From CBDFHC01 sp965247585 (GTDB taxonomy: Bacteria; Chloroflexota; Dehalococcoidia; Lucifugimonadales; GCA-2712585): a DNA stretch of 64,000 nt. The translations under genes and the position numbers were made by a program. Below the pieces are notes generated by a model that made no database searches, was not told where the DNA came from, and was given only the letters and a program-made list of their open reading frames with translations. How positions within the stretch are numbered: the first letter of the stretch is position 1; each line of letters opens with the position of its first letter. Shown piece by piece: positions 35,945-44,937 of this stretch. The DNA lies in assembly GCA_965247585.1 (NCBI GenBank), contig CBDFHC010000005.1:868001-932000 (forward strand), written 5' to 3'.

Positions 35945-37516
35945 TCATTCTCCCAAGCCTCTGCCGGTCCCATCGGACTGTTGCGATTCGCTGGAACCGA
36001 TACCCTCTGCCCCAGGCGATTGCGATCCCTGGGTGACCACGGGTATCTCGACGATGAACCGGGCGCCACCGGCCGGACTGTTCTCGACGCGGATGCGTCC
36101 GCCGTGGTCCCGAATAATGCCGAAGCTGATGCTGAGGCCAAGGCCGGTGCCCTTACCCACGTCCTTGGTGCTAAAAAACGGGTCGAATAGTTTAGAAATC
36201 GCGTCAGGAGGAATGCCTGGGCCGGTATCAGTCACGGAGAGCCTGACCATACCGTCGTAGGTGTCCGTGGCGACCACCAGCGCACCGCCGCCAGAAGCTT
36301 CAACCATTGCCTGCTCCGCGTTGACTATGAGGTTAAGCGCGACCTGCTGAATCTGGTGCGCGTCAACCATGGTGTAGGGGAGGTCCGGCTGTAGCTGTTG
36401 GTCCAACGTAACGTTGTTCAGCTGGAGCTCGTACCGCCGGAGCTCGATGGCGGATTCCACTGCCTGATTGATGGAGAGGTACTGCTTTTCGCCGGAGGAG
36501 CCCCGGCTGAAGGAGAGCAGGTTCTGGACGATGCGGATTGACCGCTCGGTTTCCTGCTGGACTATGGCCAGGTCCTTCTCAAACGCAGGATCGCCGTCTG
36601 AGGAGCGCATAAGCTGTATCTTCCCCCAAATTCCGGTGAGAGGGTTGTTCAGCTCGTGGGCCACGCCGGACACCAACTCACCCACCGCCGCCAACCGGGC
36701 GGACTGGATGCGCTGGGTCTGGGTGGCCGCCATCTCCTGTTGTTGCCTCAGAAGCGCGCGGTAACCGCGTTCAATTAGCCGGTCAGCCCGCAAAGCGATC
36801 AGGAATAGGAGGAGAAAGAGGATGGCGCCCATGGAGAAGGCGCCTATAACGGCGAATATCAGCGTGTCGCGGCGGGCAGTGGCCAGCTCCGAGGTTACGT
36901 CCTGCCGCATCTCCAGGACTCCGACGATTCCCCCTTCGCGGGCGGCGTCCGGGGGGACATCCCGCAAGGGATAATATGTCCGGATCAGGTCCAGCCTGCC
37001 GTCGCCGGGGTTGGCCCCTGGAGCAGGCTGGTCTTTGAGCAGGCCGGCCCAGTAGGTGCCCTGTCTCACCACGTTGGCGAAGGACTTTTCGTCCGAGGCG
37101 GTCTGACCTACAGCGGCGGGATCGTTGCTCCAGAGAACGGTGCCGTCCCGGTCCAGGAGGCTCAGGCCGATTATGTTCAGGCCGAACGTGGTTCGCTGGA
37201 AGAAGTCATCTAATACAGGCGGATCAAGGACGGATGCCAGGGTAGGTTGCGAGTAGCCGAACTGCCGGGGGGACCAGACGTTGTGATGAAACAGGGATAC
37301 GATGTGTCCGGTTTCGATGGCCCCGCGGCTGGCACTACGCTCGGCGAAGTCAGACTCAGCCTTTCGGACGAAAAAAAACGCGACGACTACCACGAGGATG
37401 ACTACCACCAACAGGCTGGTAACTATGAAATAGCGCAGAAGGTGGAATCTGCGGGCAGCGGCAGGAAGGGCGTCCGGCCCTGATTGGACGTAAGTGTCCC
37501 TGTCTTGTGTTGCCAT
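35945..37516 (-). CDS. Sensor histidine kinase
   Basis: A 523-residue membrane kinase. Helix 1 at about residues 28-50 and helix 2 at about 222-246 enclose a roughly 170-residue extracytoplasmic sensor domain (LDRDGTVLWSNDP in the middle, PAS/cache-like). The HisKA helix carries the phosphorylated His in SGVAHELNNPLTG (about 287), and the ATPase domain shows N (NLIVNAEQAM), G1 (DTGPGIP), F (DPFFSTK) and G2 (GTGLGLS) boxes. A Gln/Ser/Gly tail follows. Transcribed just before its probable partner response regulator. Confidence 0.92.
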   Translation of the reverse strand: MATQDRDTYVQSGPDALPAAARRFHLLRYFIVTSLLVVVILVVVVAFFFVRKAESDFAERSASRGAIETGHIVSLFHHNVWSPRQFGYSQPTLASVLDPPVLDDFFQRTTFGLNIIGLSLLDRDGTVLWSNDPAAVGQTASDEKSFANVVRQGTYWAGLLKDQPAPGANPGDGRLDLIRTYYPLRDVPPDAAREGGIVGVLEMRQDVTSELATARRDTLIFAVIGAFSMGAILFLLLFLIALRADRLIERGYRALLRQQQEMAATQTQRIQSARLAAVGELVSGVAHELNNPLTGIWGKIQLMRSSDGDPAFEKDLAIVQQETERSIRIVQNLLSFSRGSSGEKQYLSINQAVESAIELRRYELQLNNVTLDQQLQPDLPYTMVDAHQIQQVALNLIVNAEQAMVEASGGGALVVATDTYDGMVRLSVTDTGPGIPPDAISKLFDPFFSTKDVGKGTGLGLSISFGIIRDHGGRIRVENSPAGGARFIVEIPVVTQGSQSPGAEGIGSSESQQSDGTGRGLGE

Positions 37517-37567
37517 CTAAGGCCAAAGAGGGGACGCGCGCCGGGCAAAAGGCGCCGCATGGGCGCC

Positions 37568-38005
37568 TCAGCGCTGAGGGATGTCCCCGCAGGAGGAATA
37601 TAGTCGGATTTCGGGGTAAGACTTGTGTAGGTTAAAGGTGTGATTGCCATCACTAAGCTGGGAGATACTGGCGTCAACCACGGTGACGGAGCGCCCTTGG
37701 ACAACGTCGCTAAGACTATTATCAACCTCGCCCAGGTTGGGGCCACACTTCCCAAAGTGGATGTGAATGGGCTGGGGATCATTGGCGGCGGGCCCGGGGC
37801 TGACGTTAATGGTCACTTCCGTGCGGATGCCTTTGGAGACGAGGGTAGCGGTGCCTGATTGGTCAAAGCCTTCCTGCGAGTCAAGCTGAACCGTGACCTC
37901 ATTGACGCCGGAGCCACACGCCGCCAAAAGGAGCAAGGCCAGCAGGCCAACAAACGGAATGAGCTTCAGTCCCAACCTCCCACGCACAAATTCTCGGTAC
38001 TTCAC
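37568..38005 (-). CDS. CHRD-like / superoxide-dismutase-like lipoprotein
   Basis: A 145-residue exported lipoprotein: signal peptide with lipobox LLAAC, then a beta-rich domain with IHIHFGKCG and a later DGNHTFNLHKS..LYSSCGDI, the arrangement of small CHRD-type or Cu/Zn-SOD-like proteins (HIH, paired cysteines). No enzyme activity can be assigned. The GTG at 38005, after GGAGGA, starts the signal peptide; upstream codons in frame are unlikely. It lies just upstream of the histidine kinase gene on the same strand (51 bp), so it may belong to that sensory unit. Confidence 0.75.
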   Translation of the reverse strand: MKYREFVRGRLGLKLIPFVGLLALLLLAACGSGVNEVTVQLDSQEGFDQSGTATLVSKGIRTEVTINVSPGPAANDPQPIHIHFGKCGPNLGEVDNSLSDVVQGRSVTVVDASISQLSDGNHTFNLHKSYPEIRLYSSCGDIPQR

Positions 38006-38497
38006 TGGTCCTCCGCCGGAGTCGCATTTTCGCATTGCCACACAGCCATATGCCGCCATCCAATCTAGTTCGTGACTCTTGGGTTACGAAACCTAGTCTG
38101 AAATAGATTTTTCGGTAAATACATTGTGGTTTCCCCTCAATATCAGGGAGAAAATGGCGCGGTTTCAACCTGTATGGACAGATTACCGGACCTTAAGCCA
38201 ATGCCGGGGGAAGGTTAGGGCTGGAGAGGGATGACTCAGGGCCGATTTCCGAGAATGCAATTAAATAATATCCCATACCGGCAAAGCAAGATAAGTGGTT
38301 CTGTTCTGGGCGGCAACCAAGTGAAAAACGCATCCTGAGCCCCAATGCTGTAGCGTGTCCGGCGGGGCCTCTGCGGGGACTTGCCCTGGAGGCTGTGCTC
38401 CTGCCTGGTTGTAGGCATAAAAACGCCGTGTTACCATGGGCCAACTCCACTTATTTCCACTCTAATGGCCCCTTATATCTGGCAGGCGGAGGAAGCG
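38006..38497. other. Divergent intergenic region of about 490 bp
   Basis: No gene is supported between the lipoprotein and the cupin gene. A minus-strand frame at 38193-38450 has no ribosome binding site. No clear promoter with both boxes is visible. Confidence 0.45.
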
Positions 38498-39082
38498 ATG
38501 GCCCGGATACGCTATACGCTGGAAGACTTCATTCACGACATGGACGACCTGCTGGAGGAGGCGCCGGACCAGCAGAAGCTGTTCGACAAGGGCTCTTCCT
38601 ACCTGGAGCGGCTGATCAGGAACCCGGAGGCGATTCCGGAAGAGTACCGCCGGCCGCTGGGGACTGGGCCGCGGCCGTTGCACGGGACCTACAAGATTCA
38701 TCAAGGTGACAACGGGCTGTCCATTTCCTCGGTGGTATGGGGGCCCGGAGACCACATAGACCCTCACGACCACCACACCTGGGGGATGATGGGGGTGATG
38801 GACAACGTGCTGACGGAGACAAGGTTCAACCGGGTGGACGACCGGACCCGGGAAGGCTACGCCCAGTTGGAGCAGAACCGGGTGGCAGTGACCAGGCCGG
38901 GAGAGATATCGCTGCTGGTGCCGGAGGTGGATGAGATCCACCAGATAGACAACGAATCGGACCGGCCCACGGCGGAGATCCACGTGTACGGCAGCCCGCT
39001 GATGGGACTGGACCGGTGCAAGTTCGACCTGGCATCGGGCCGGGTGATCCGCTACGTTTCCGGCAAGTCTGACAACGAATAG
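38498..39082 (+). CDS. Cysteine-dioxygenase-like cupin (thiol dioxygenase)
   Basis: A 194-residue cupin of the cysteine dioxygenase family, which oxidises cysteine or 3-mercaptopropionate to the sulfinate with Fe(II). The metal motif is clear: GDHIDPHDHHTWG, with a later His in EIHQIDN and IHVYG. ATG at 38498 is preceded by GGAGGA at short spacing; an upstream in-frame ATG at 38465 is possible but lacks a good site. Length matches bacterial thiol dioxygenases. It is followed 59 bp later by a four-rhodanese gene, fitting a sulfur-compound pathway. Which thiol is the substrate is unknown. Confidence 0.85.
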   Translation: MARIRYTLEDFIHDMDDLLEEAPDQQKLFDKGSSYLERLIRNPEAIPEEYRRPLGTGPRPLHGTYKIHQGDNGLSISSVVWGPGDHIDPHDHHTWGMMGVMDNVLTETRFNRVDDRTREGYAQLEQNRVAVTRPGEISLLVPEVDEIHQIDNESDRPTAEIHVYGSPLMGLDRCKFDLASGRVIRYVSGKSDNE

Positions 39083-39141
39083 CCCACGGCGGCTCTTCAC
39101 CGCCCCTTGTACCACGGCACCACCTAAGGAGGAGTGCGCCC

Positions 39142-40716
39142 ATGCCAGGTAGCATATCTGCCCAAGATTTACGTTCGCTAATGGAGAGTCGCGGTACGTA
39201 CGCGCTGATAGACGTACGGGACGCAGGGGCACACAACAGCAGCCACATCCCGGGCGCCAGCCTACTGCCCAGGGCGCGGCTGGAGTTTGAGCTGGAGGAG
39301 ATGGCGCCCTGCAAGTCGGTCTCTGTAGTGCTATGCGACGATGACGGGCGGCAGGCCGCCTTGGCCGCGGCGGCGCTGGAGCGGATGGGATACTCGGACG
39401 TGTTGGTATTGGAGGGCGGGGTAAACCGTTGGACCTCGGTGGACCTTCCCACGGAGTGGGGTACGAACGTGCCCAGCAAAGACTTTGGGGAGCGAGTGCT
39501 GGTGGAGCACGGCGTGCCGGAAATAGACTCGTTTGAATTGAATGAGATGCTGGAACGGAAGGATAAGCTGGTTATCCTGGATACCCGGACGCCGGAAGAG
39601 TTTCACAACTTTTCGCTGCCGGGGGGCAGGAGCGTACCCAACGGGGAGCTGGCGCTCCGCATCACGGACATCCTGAAAGGTCTGGACCCGGATACAAAGG
39701 TGGTGCTGAACTGCGCCGGGCGGACGCGCAGCGTCATAGGCACTCGGATACTGCAACGAATGGGAATCAGAAACGCGGTGGGCTTGAAAAACGGAACCGC
39801 CGGGTGGGTGCTGGCGGGGTACCAACTGGAGAGAGGCGCAAGCCCGGGGGCGTTGCCGGAGGCATCTGAGGAGGGGCGGGCCGCGGCGGAGGCGTACGCC
39901 GACAGAGCGGCGCGAGAGGACGGGGTGCGGTTTGTGGACGTGCCGGAGTTGGAACGGCTGATGGGCCGGAGTGGAGAAGAGACGCTCTATCTGATAGACG
40001 TTAGGTCCCGGGAGGAGTACGCAGGGGGACACATACCGGGGTTCCGGTGGGTCCCCGGCGGCCAGGCAGTGCAAAGGTCTGACGACGTGGCGGCGGTGGC
40101 CAACGGGACGATAGTGTTCGCGTGCGACGCCCAGGCCCGGTCAACGCTGGTAGCCTCCTGGTACCGGCAGATGGGCTTCAAAGAGGTGTACGCGCTGGCC
40201 GGGGGCGTAACGGCATGGTCGGCCCAGGGCCGGGGACTGGAGGCAGGGATGCGAGAGCGGCCTCCCTTCGGCCTGGATGACGCCCAGAACAAGGTGCGAA
40301 TGGTGTCGCCGCGGGAGGTAGAAAGCCGGAGCGGCACGGTGGTCTACGTGGAAACCAGCCGAGGCTTCGCGGAGGGTCACGTCCCCGGCGCCCGTTGGAC
40401 GCCCCGGGGCTGGCTGGAGATGCAGATTGGGGAGGTGGCGCCGGACAATGGGTCGCCATTAACGGTGACGTGCGGCGACGGGCGGAGCGCCACGCTGGCA
40501 GGGGCCACTCTTATGGGGCTGGGATACAGGGACGTGGCGGTGCTGGATGGCGGGATGGCCGCCTGGCGCAGAGAGGGGTTGCCAGAAGAGAAGGGCCTGG
40601 CGGGGGTGCAGACGCCCCCCACCGACGTGGTATCGCTGGGGCCGCAGCGCAACCCAGCGGACGCCATACATTACCTGCGTTGGGAAGAGGAGCTTGGGAA
40701 GAAGTACGAGGCCTAG
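39142..40716 (+). CDS. Four-domain rhodanese-family sulfurtransferase
   Basis: A 524-residue cytoplasmic protein made of four rhodanese domains, each with an active-site cysteine: VVLCDDDGRQ (domain 1, to residue ~105), VLNCAGRTRS (domain 2, ~120-235), VFACDAQARS (domain 3, ~260-365) and TVTCGDGRSA (domain 4, ~385-475). Rhodaneses pass sulfane sulfur to thiol acceptors. All four cysteines being kept suggests each domain may be active; usually one or more is inactive. The ATG at 39142 follows GGAGGAG. The thiol dioxygenase just upstream suggests a role in cysteine or persulfide breakdown. Confidence 0.92.
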   Translation: MPGSISAQDLRSLMESRGTYALIDVRDAGAHNSSHIPGASLLPRARLEFELEEMAPCKSVSVVLCDDDGRQAALAAAALERMGYSDVLVLEGGVNRWTSVDLPTEWGTNVPSKDFGERVLVEHGVPEIDSFELNEMLERKDKLVILDTRTPEEFHNFSLPGGRSVPNGELALRITDILKGLDPDTKVVLNCAGRTRSVIGTRILQRMGIRNAVGLKNGTAGWVLAGYQLERGASPGALPEASEEGRAAAEAYADRAAREDGVRFVDVPELERLMGRSGEETLYLIDVRSREEYAGGHIPGFRWVPGGQAVQRSDDVAAVANGTIVFACDAQARSTLVASWYRQMGFKEVYALAGGVTAWSAQGRGLEAGMRERPPFGLDDAQNKVRMVSPREVESRSGTVVYVETSRGFAEGHVPGARWTPRGWLEMQIGEVAPDNGSPLTVTCGDGRSATLAGATLMGLGYRDVAVLDGGMAAWRREGLPEEKGLAGVQTPPTDVVSLGPQRNPADAIHYLRWEEELGKKYEA

Positions 40717-40826
40717 ACCGATCAGCGGTCCGGCGCCGGAGGATTTTCCCAGATTCCGCCACGGGGAAAGCCAAACCGGGGGGGACGCTGCCCGGCTTGG
40801 AACAAAATCCAGATACGAGGAGCACT

Positions 40827-41153
40827 ATGGCACGAACCAGATACGAATACCTCCACTCATGGGTGACTGCCTGGGACGCGGAGTGGGACAACCTGGACCA
40901 GCCGCCGGAAATGGAAGAGCAGATGATGGTTGTTACGAAGCAACTGAACCGCTTTGGGCAGGACGGCTGGGAGCTGGTGAACATGGAGCCCAGCAGGGAG
41001 CCAATTACCCCGGAGATTTTGGAAGAGGTGGGCCACGCCGAAGGAAATAACGAGCATACGATACAGGCGGCATTGGATACGTATGAGTCGTTAGGCATGC
41101 CCGAGGATGTTCTCATAGGGTTCCTCTGCACCTTCAAACGGCCCATAGAGTAG
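40827..41153 (+). CDS. DUF4177-like small protein
   Basis: A 108-residue protein with the DUF4177-type core MVVTKQLNRFGQDGWELVNM and an opening RTRYEYLHSWV. An insert of about 30 residues (EEVGHAEGNNEHTIQ...) precedes the last strand FLCTFKRP. ATG at 40827 is preceded by CGAGGAG. Function unknown; such proteins are small beta-barrel-like units. It lies 110 bp after the rhodanese gene and upstream of recA. Confidence 0.65.
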   Translation: MARTRYEYLHSWVTAWDAEWDNLDQPPEMEEQMMVVTKQLNRFGQDGWELVNMEPSREPITPEILEEVGHAEGNNEHTIQAALDTYESLGMPEDVLIGFLCTFKRPIE

Positions 41154-41165
41154 CCCGACATCGCC

Positions 41166-41195
41166 TTGTTGGTCTGAAATTACACATGCTATGAT
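41166..41195 (+). promoter_or_regulatory. Predicted promoter of recA
   Basis: TTGTTG (41166-41171), an 18-base spacer ending TGc, and TATGAT (41190-41195): a TGn-extended -10. recA starts at 41228. I see no recognisable LexA box overlapping it. Confidence 0.55.
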
Positions 41196-41227
41196 TCCGG
41201 TCACATAATGCATTTGGCGGTGAGAGG

Positions 41228-42280
41228 ATGACGACTGAGAAGACGAAGGCGCTGGATATCGCCCTGGGCCAGATTGAACGGCACTACGGCAAGGGTGCGG
41301 TGATGCGGCTGGGAGAGTCCGCCCAGACGACGACCATGGAGTCCATACCCACCGGGTCGCTGGCGCTGGACCTGGCGCTGGGCATCGGCGGGATACCGCA
41401 GGGCCGGGTGACGGAGGTGTTCGGGGCGGAGGCGGCCGGGAAGTCCACCCTGGCGCTGCACATAATGGCCAACAGCCAGGCCAAGGGGGCGACGGCGGCG
41501 TATATTGACGTGGAGCACGCCATGGACCCCAGCTATGCCGCCAACTGTGGGTTGAACCTGGATGAGCTACTGGTATCGCAGCCGGACGACGCGGAGCAGG
41601 CGCTAGAGATAACGGAGTACCTGGTGCGCAGCGGCGCGGTGGGCGTGGTGGTGCTGGACAGCGTGGCGGCGCTGGTGCCCCGGGCGGAGATTGAGGGGGA
41701 CATGGGCGACGCCCACGTGGGGCTTCAGGCCAGGCTGATGTCCCAGGCACTGCGGAAGCTGACGGGAGCAATCCACCGTTCCAAGACGGCGGTGCTCTTC
41801 GTCAACCAGCTACGGGAGAAGGTAGGCGTGATGTTCGGCAGCCCGGAGGTGACCCCCGGCGGCCGGGCGCTTAAGTTCTACAGCTCGGTGCGCGTGGACC
41901 TGCGCAGGGTGGAGTCCATCAAGCAGGGCACCGAAGTGGTGGGGAACCGGGTACGGGCCAGGGTGGTGAAGAACAAGGTGGCGCCGCCGTTTCGCGTGGC
42001 CGAATTCGACATAATGTTCAACAAGGGGATCAGCCTGGCCGGGGACATCCTGGATCTGGGCGCGGAGCAAGGAATCATCAAAAAGGCGGGCTCTTTTTAC
42101 TCCTATCGCGAGACGCGGTTGGGACAGGGGCGGGAGAACTCCAAGGAATTCCTGGAAAGCAATAAGGACATTGCCCGGGATATTGAGAAACTAATCCGGG
42201 GTGATGCGCCAGAGCAGAAGCCGGAGCCTGCGCCCGAGCCGGAGCCCGAGCCGGTTGCGGTGGGCAAGAAATTAGGATAA
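41228..42280 (+). CDS. recA: Recombinase RecA
   Basis: Strand-exchange and SOS co-protease. Walker A reads FGAEAAGKSTLA (family usual GPESSGKT, so a tolerated variant), followed by IDVEHAMDP, loop L1 region VPRAEIEGDMGD, and loop L2 FVNQLREKVGVMFGSPEVTPGG. The length, 350 residues, and an acidic proline/glutamate tail are typical. ATG at 41228 follows GTGAGAGG. recX follows 47 bp later, the common arrangement. Confidence 0.97.
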   Translation: MTTEKTKALDIALGQIERHYGKGAVMRLGESAQTTTMESIPTGSLALDLALGIGGIPQGRVTEVFGAEAAGKSTLALHIMANSQAKGATAAYIDVEHAMDPSYAANCGLNLDELLVSQPDDAEQALEITEYLVRSGAVGVVVLDSVAALVPRAEIEGDMGDAHVGLQARLMSQALRKLTGAIHRSKTAVLFVNQLREKVGVMFGSPEVTPGGRALKFYSSVRVDLRRVESIKQGTEVVGNRVRARVVKNKVAPPFRVAEFDIMFNKGISLAGDILDLGAEQGIIKKAGSFYSYRETRLGQGRENSKEFLESNKDIARDIEKLIRGDAPEQKPEPAPEPEPEPVAVGKKLG

Positions 42281-42327
42281 GGCCCGCGGCGCAGCCAGAA
42301 CCACAGCCGGGTAGACCCTAACGGGGA

Positions 42328-42846
42328 GTGGTGCGGAGAAGGGGAAACAGCCAAAAAGCGAGCGGCGACCCAATAGAGGTGGCCGCTCGTTTTCTATCCT
42401 ACCGGCCGCGCAGTGAGGCGGAGGTGCGGCGGCGTCTGCTGAAGCAGTTCCCGCCGGACAAAGTGGATGAGGCCATAGACCGGCTTAAGGAGCGCGGCCT
42501 CATTGACGATGCGGAGTTCGCGCGGTTCTGGCGTGACAACCGGGAGCAGCATCGGCCCCGCTCCATGATGATGCTGAAGCAGGAGCTGGGACGGCTGGGA
42601 GTGCCCCGGGCAACGGTAAACCAGGCGCTGGAGGAGCTGGATGAAGAGGCCTCTGCCTTCAACGCGGGCCGGAGGTACCTCCGCCGGCTGAGGACCGAGG
42701 ACGGGGAGAGTTTCCATGCGAAGATGTCGGATCACCTTCGCCGGAGGGGGTTCGGCTATTCGGTGGCGCGCAAGGTAGCTCGGGAGCTGTGGGAGGAGCT
42801 AGCGGACCCGGTTGACGGCGATGTAGATGGCCACACCGAGGAATAG
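42328..42846 (+). CDS. recX: Regulatory protein RecX
   Basis: Binds RecA filaments and modulates their activity. It has the three-helix repeats of the family: ARFLSYRPRSEAEVRRRL, RLKERGLIDDAEFARFW, then DHLRRRGFGYSVARKV. The length is 172 residues. GTG at 42328 is the likely start, behind CGGGGA. The last 48 bp overlap the convergent zinc-ribbon membrane gene, which starts at 43311, so one of the two 3' ends could be shorter in practice. Confidence 0.9.
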   Translation: MVRRRGNSQKASGDPIEVAARFLSYRPRSEAEVRRRLLKQFPPDKVDEAIDRLKERGLIDDAEFARFWRDNREQHRPRSMMMLKQELGRLGVPRATVNQALEELDEEASAFNAGRRYLRRLRTEDGESFHAKMSDHLRRRGFGYSVARKVARELWEELADPVDGDVDGHTEE

Positions 42847-43311
42847 CAACGCGAAAATTATGCTGGGCGCGTTGAAGTTGCGCCCGATTACAAAGGCCAG
42901 AATGAAGGCCAAAATGACGCCCACGGCAGCGACGATGGCCAGTCCGGTGCCCCGCTTCCGGTTGACGGAGGCGTTGACGGCCTCGCCGATGATGTAGCCA
43001 ACGCCCATGGCCAACAGCCAGGGCAGGAAAAATATCCCGCCGAATATGTCCAGAAGGACACCCCATGCCACACCGGCGACGCCACCGACCATGACGGCCG
43101 CACCGGCGGCGATGGCATATTGCCTCGGGCTGACGTCGAACACAGGAGACCGCTGCACCCGGCCGCAGTCGCGGCAGCGGGCCCCCACGGGGGTCTGGAC
43201 CATGCAGCGGGGGCAGATGTACTTGCCGCACCTGGTGCAGGAGAGCCCGGTCTCCACGTCAGGGTGGGTGGCACAATAGCCGAAGGTAGGCTGTTCTTGC
43301 TTGGCTTGCAT
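42799..43311 (-). CDS. Zinc-ribbon / B-box-like membrane protein
   Basis: A 170-residue protein. The N-terminal 45 residues carry a Cys/His zinc motif (FGYCATHPDVETGLSCTRCG, then ICPRC and CRDCG), as in the B-box-like domain often found before membrane segments. Three or four membrane helices follow (about 64-90, 95-115, 125-145, 148-165). It is the last gene of the ymdB-PHP-plsY run, 14 bp after the second PlsY. Its 3' end overlaps recX by 48 bp on the other strand. Function unknown. Confidence 0.75.
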   Translation of the reverse strand: MQAKQEQPTFGYCATHPDVETGLSCTRCGKYICPRCMVQTPVGARCRDCGRVQRSPVFDVSPRQYAIAAGAAVMVGGVAGVAWGVLLDIFGGIFFLPWLLAMGVGYIIGEAVNASVNRKRGTGLAIVAAVGVILAFILAFVIGRNFNAPSIIFALLFLGVAIYIAVNRVR

Positions 43312-43325
43312 TGAACGTTCCAGGG

Positions 43326-44066
43326 CTAGGGGGCCTTATCATTGACGGGCATCCGGAAGACCCATGCTTCGCGGCTATCCACGTCCCGGTCCCGCACCAG
43401 CCGGTTGAAAAGCACCTTGCCCAACGGCAGGTCCTTCGGGAAAGGGGTCCAGTTGGATGTGAGTCTCTTAAGGACCACCAACCCCATAGCGGCGGCACAG
43501 TACCACACTATTGTAGATGATTGGCCCATCAGAAAGGTCCAAAGCGGCACCAGGGCCAGTGAGACCAGGATAACGGTGGCGGGGCTCCGAAAGACACGCC
43601 ACGCCAGCAGCGAACTGGCGACGAAAATCAAAAGCGGGTAGAAGGCGAATGCGAAGTAGGCGCCGGCAGCTACGGCCAGTCCCCGGCCACCCTGGAATTT
43701 GAGGAAGATTGACCAGTTGTGACCGGCGATGGACAGGAGGCTGGCCCCGGCCAAGGCAGCGGAGGAGCGGTCAAACCCGAAGACGTAGTTGATGGTGTCA
43801 GAGCCAAAAGGCCCCTTTACCGAAACGTCCAGGAGCAGCATGCCGATCCAAATTGGCGAGGCGCCCTTGGCGAAAAGCTCGAAAGCCCCCGGAGGGATGA
43901 TCCACCACTTGCCCACGTGGTAGAAGACGTTGGTGCCGCCGAGGTTGCCGCTGCCAAATTGCCTGATGTCTATACCCCGGACCAGGCGGCCCATGAGGTA
44001 CGCGGTGGGCACGGAGCCTATCAGGTAGGAGTAGAGGTAGAGGAGGGCGAGGTCCACGTCCGGCAC
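43326..44066 (-). CDS. PlsY-like glycerol-3-phosphate acyltransferase (copy 2, divergent)
   Basis: A second PlsY-family membrane protein of 246 residues. Loop 1 is well kept (GSVPTAYLMGRL and IRQFGSGNLGGTNVF) and loop 3 is recognisable (IFLKFQGGRGLAVAAG), but the middle motif LDxxKG reads FELFAKGASP, and a roughly 30-residue insert (FGSDTINYVFGFDRSSAAL) precedes loop 3. It may have another acyl acceptor or a regulatory role. It starts with GTG directly abutting the PHP gene's stop, and is followed by the zinc-ribbon gene. The canonical copy sits with gpsA at 3631. Confidence 0.8.
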   Translation of the reverse strand: MPDVDLALLYLYSYLIGSVPTAYLMGRLVRGIDIRQFGSGNLGGTNVFYHVGKWWIIPPGAFELFAKGASPIWIGMLLLDVSVKGPFGSDTINYVFGFDRSSAALAGASLLSIAGHNWSIFLKFQGGRGLAVAAGAYFAFAFYPLLIFVASSLLAWRVFRSPATVILVSLALVPLWTFLMGQSSTIVWYCAAAMGLVVLKRLTSNWTPFPKDLPLGKVLFNRLVRDRDVDSREAWVFRMPVNDKAP

Positions 44067-44933
44067 TCAGGCGGGGTCAGGTCGCGGAAGGCGGACCGGT
44101 GAGCTGGTGGAAGCGGCAGCCAGCGCTTCAAGGGCCTGCAACGACGTCTCCGGAGGGCCCGCTTCACCAGGCAGGGTCTCCCCTTCCCTGCCGAATGCAT
44201 GATAGTCACTGCCGCCGCAGGGGATGAGACCGAACCGCCCGGCCATCTCCGCCAGCCGGCTGACAACATCGGGCGCGTAGCCACCGTAGTAAACCTCCAT
44301 GCCTGCCAGGCCGGCCTGCACCATCTCCCCCAGGCGATCTTCCAGGTTGTCTACGAAGGTAGGGTGGGCCAGAACCGCCACGCCGTTGACGCTGCGTATC
44401 AGGTCAATGGCGTCTTTGGGAGGAAATTTCATTCGATATACGTAAGCGGCGCCGTCGCGGCCCAGGTACTTGTCGAAGGCCTCACGATTGTCTTTGACGT
44501 AGCCCTTCTCGATCATGGCCTGGGCGATGTGTGGCCGGCCCACGGCGCCGTCCGCAAACTCCAGGATGCGGTCCATCTCCAGGTGTATTCCCAGTTTTGC
44601 CAGGGTTTCGACCATTTCCGCGGTGCGCTGTAACCGGTCGTCCCGGAAGCCGCTGAGGGTCCGCTGGAATGCGGGGTCCTGCCATTGAAGGAAATAGCCC
44701 AGGATGTGCGCCTCGGTGCCGGGTGCATCGGCGCTGAGCTCTATGCCGGGAATCAATGTCAGGCCGGGGTGCTTCTCCTGGGCGGCCTGGGCTTCGGTGA
44801 TGCCTTCCGTGGAATCATGGTCCGTGATGGCGGCGAATTTTACCCCGCGCCTGGCCACCAGGTTAACCAGCTCCGTGGGGGAGAGGTTGCCATCGGAAGC
44901 GGTAGTGTGCAGATGTAGGTCAACGGCGGCCAA
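44067..44933 (-). CDS. PHP-domain phosphoesterase
   Basis: A 288-residue PHP-domain metal phosphoesterase of the type that cleaves 3',5'-nucleoside bisphosphates. Metal motifs in order: DLHLHTTASDG, AITDHDSTEG, PGIELSAD, LAHPT and CGGSDYHA. The TTG at 44933 is chosen because it begins right after the ymdB stop and directly precedes AAVDLHLHT; GGTGGAG lies upstream. It is translationally linked to ymdB before it and PlsY-2 after it. In this context a role in nucleotide turnover is plausible. Confidence 0.85.
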   Translation of the reverse strand: MAAVDLHLHTTASDGNLSPTELVNLVARRGVKFAAITDHDSTEGITEAQAAQEKHPGLTLIPGIELSADAPGTEAHILGYFLQWQDPAFQRTLSGFRDDRLQRTAEMVETLAKLGIHLEMDRILEFADGAVGRPHIAQAMIEKGYVKDNREAFDKYLGRDGAAYVYRMKFPPKDAIDLIRSVNGVAVLAHPTFVDNLEDRLGEMVQAGLAGMEVYYGGYAPDVVSRLAEMAGRFGLIPCGGSDYHAFGREGETLPGEAGPPETSLQALEALAAASTSSPVRLPRPDPA

Positions 44934-44937
44934 GGCG

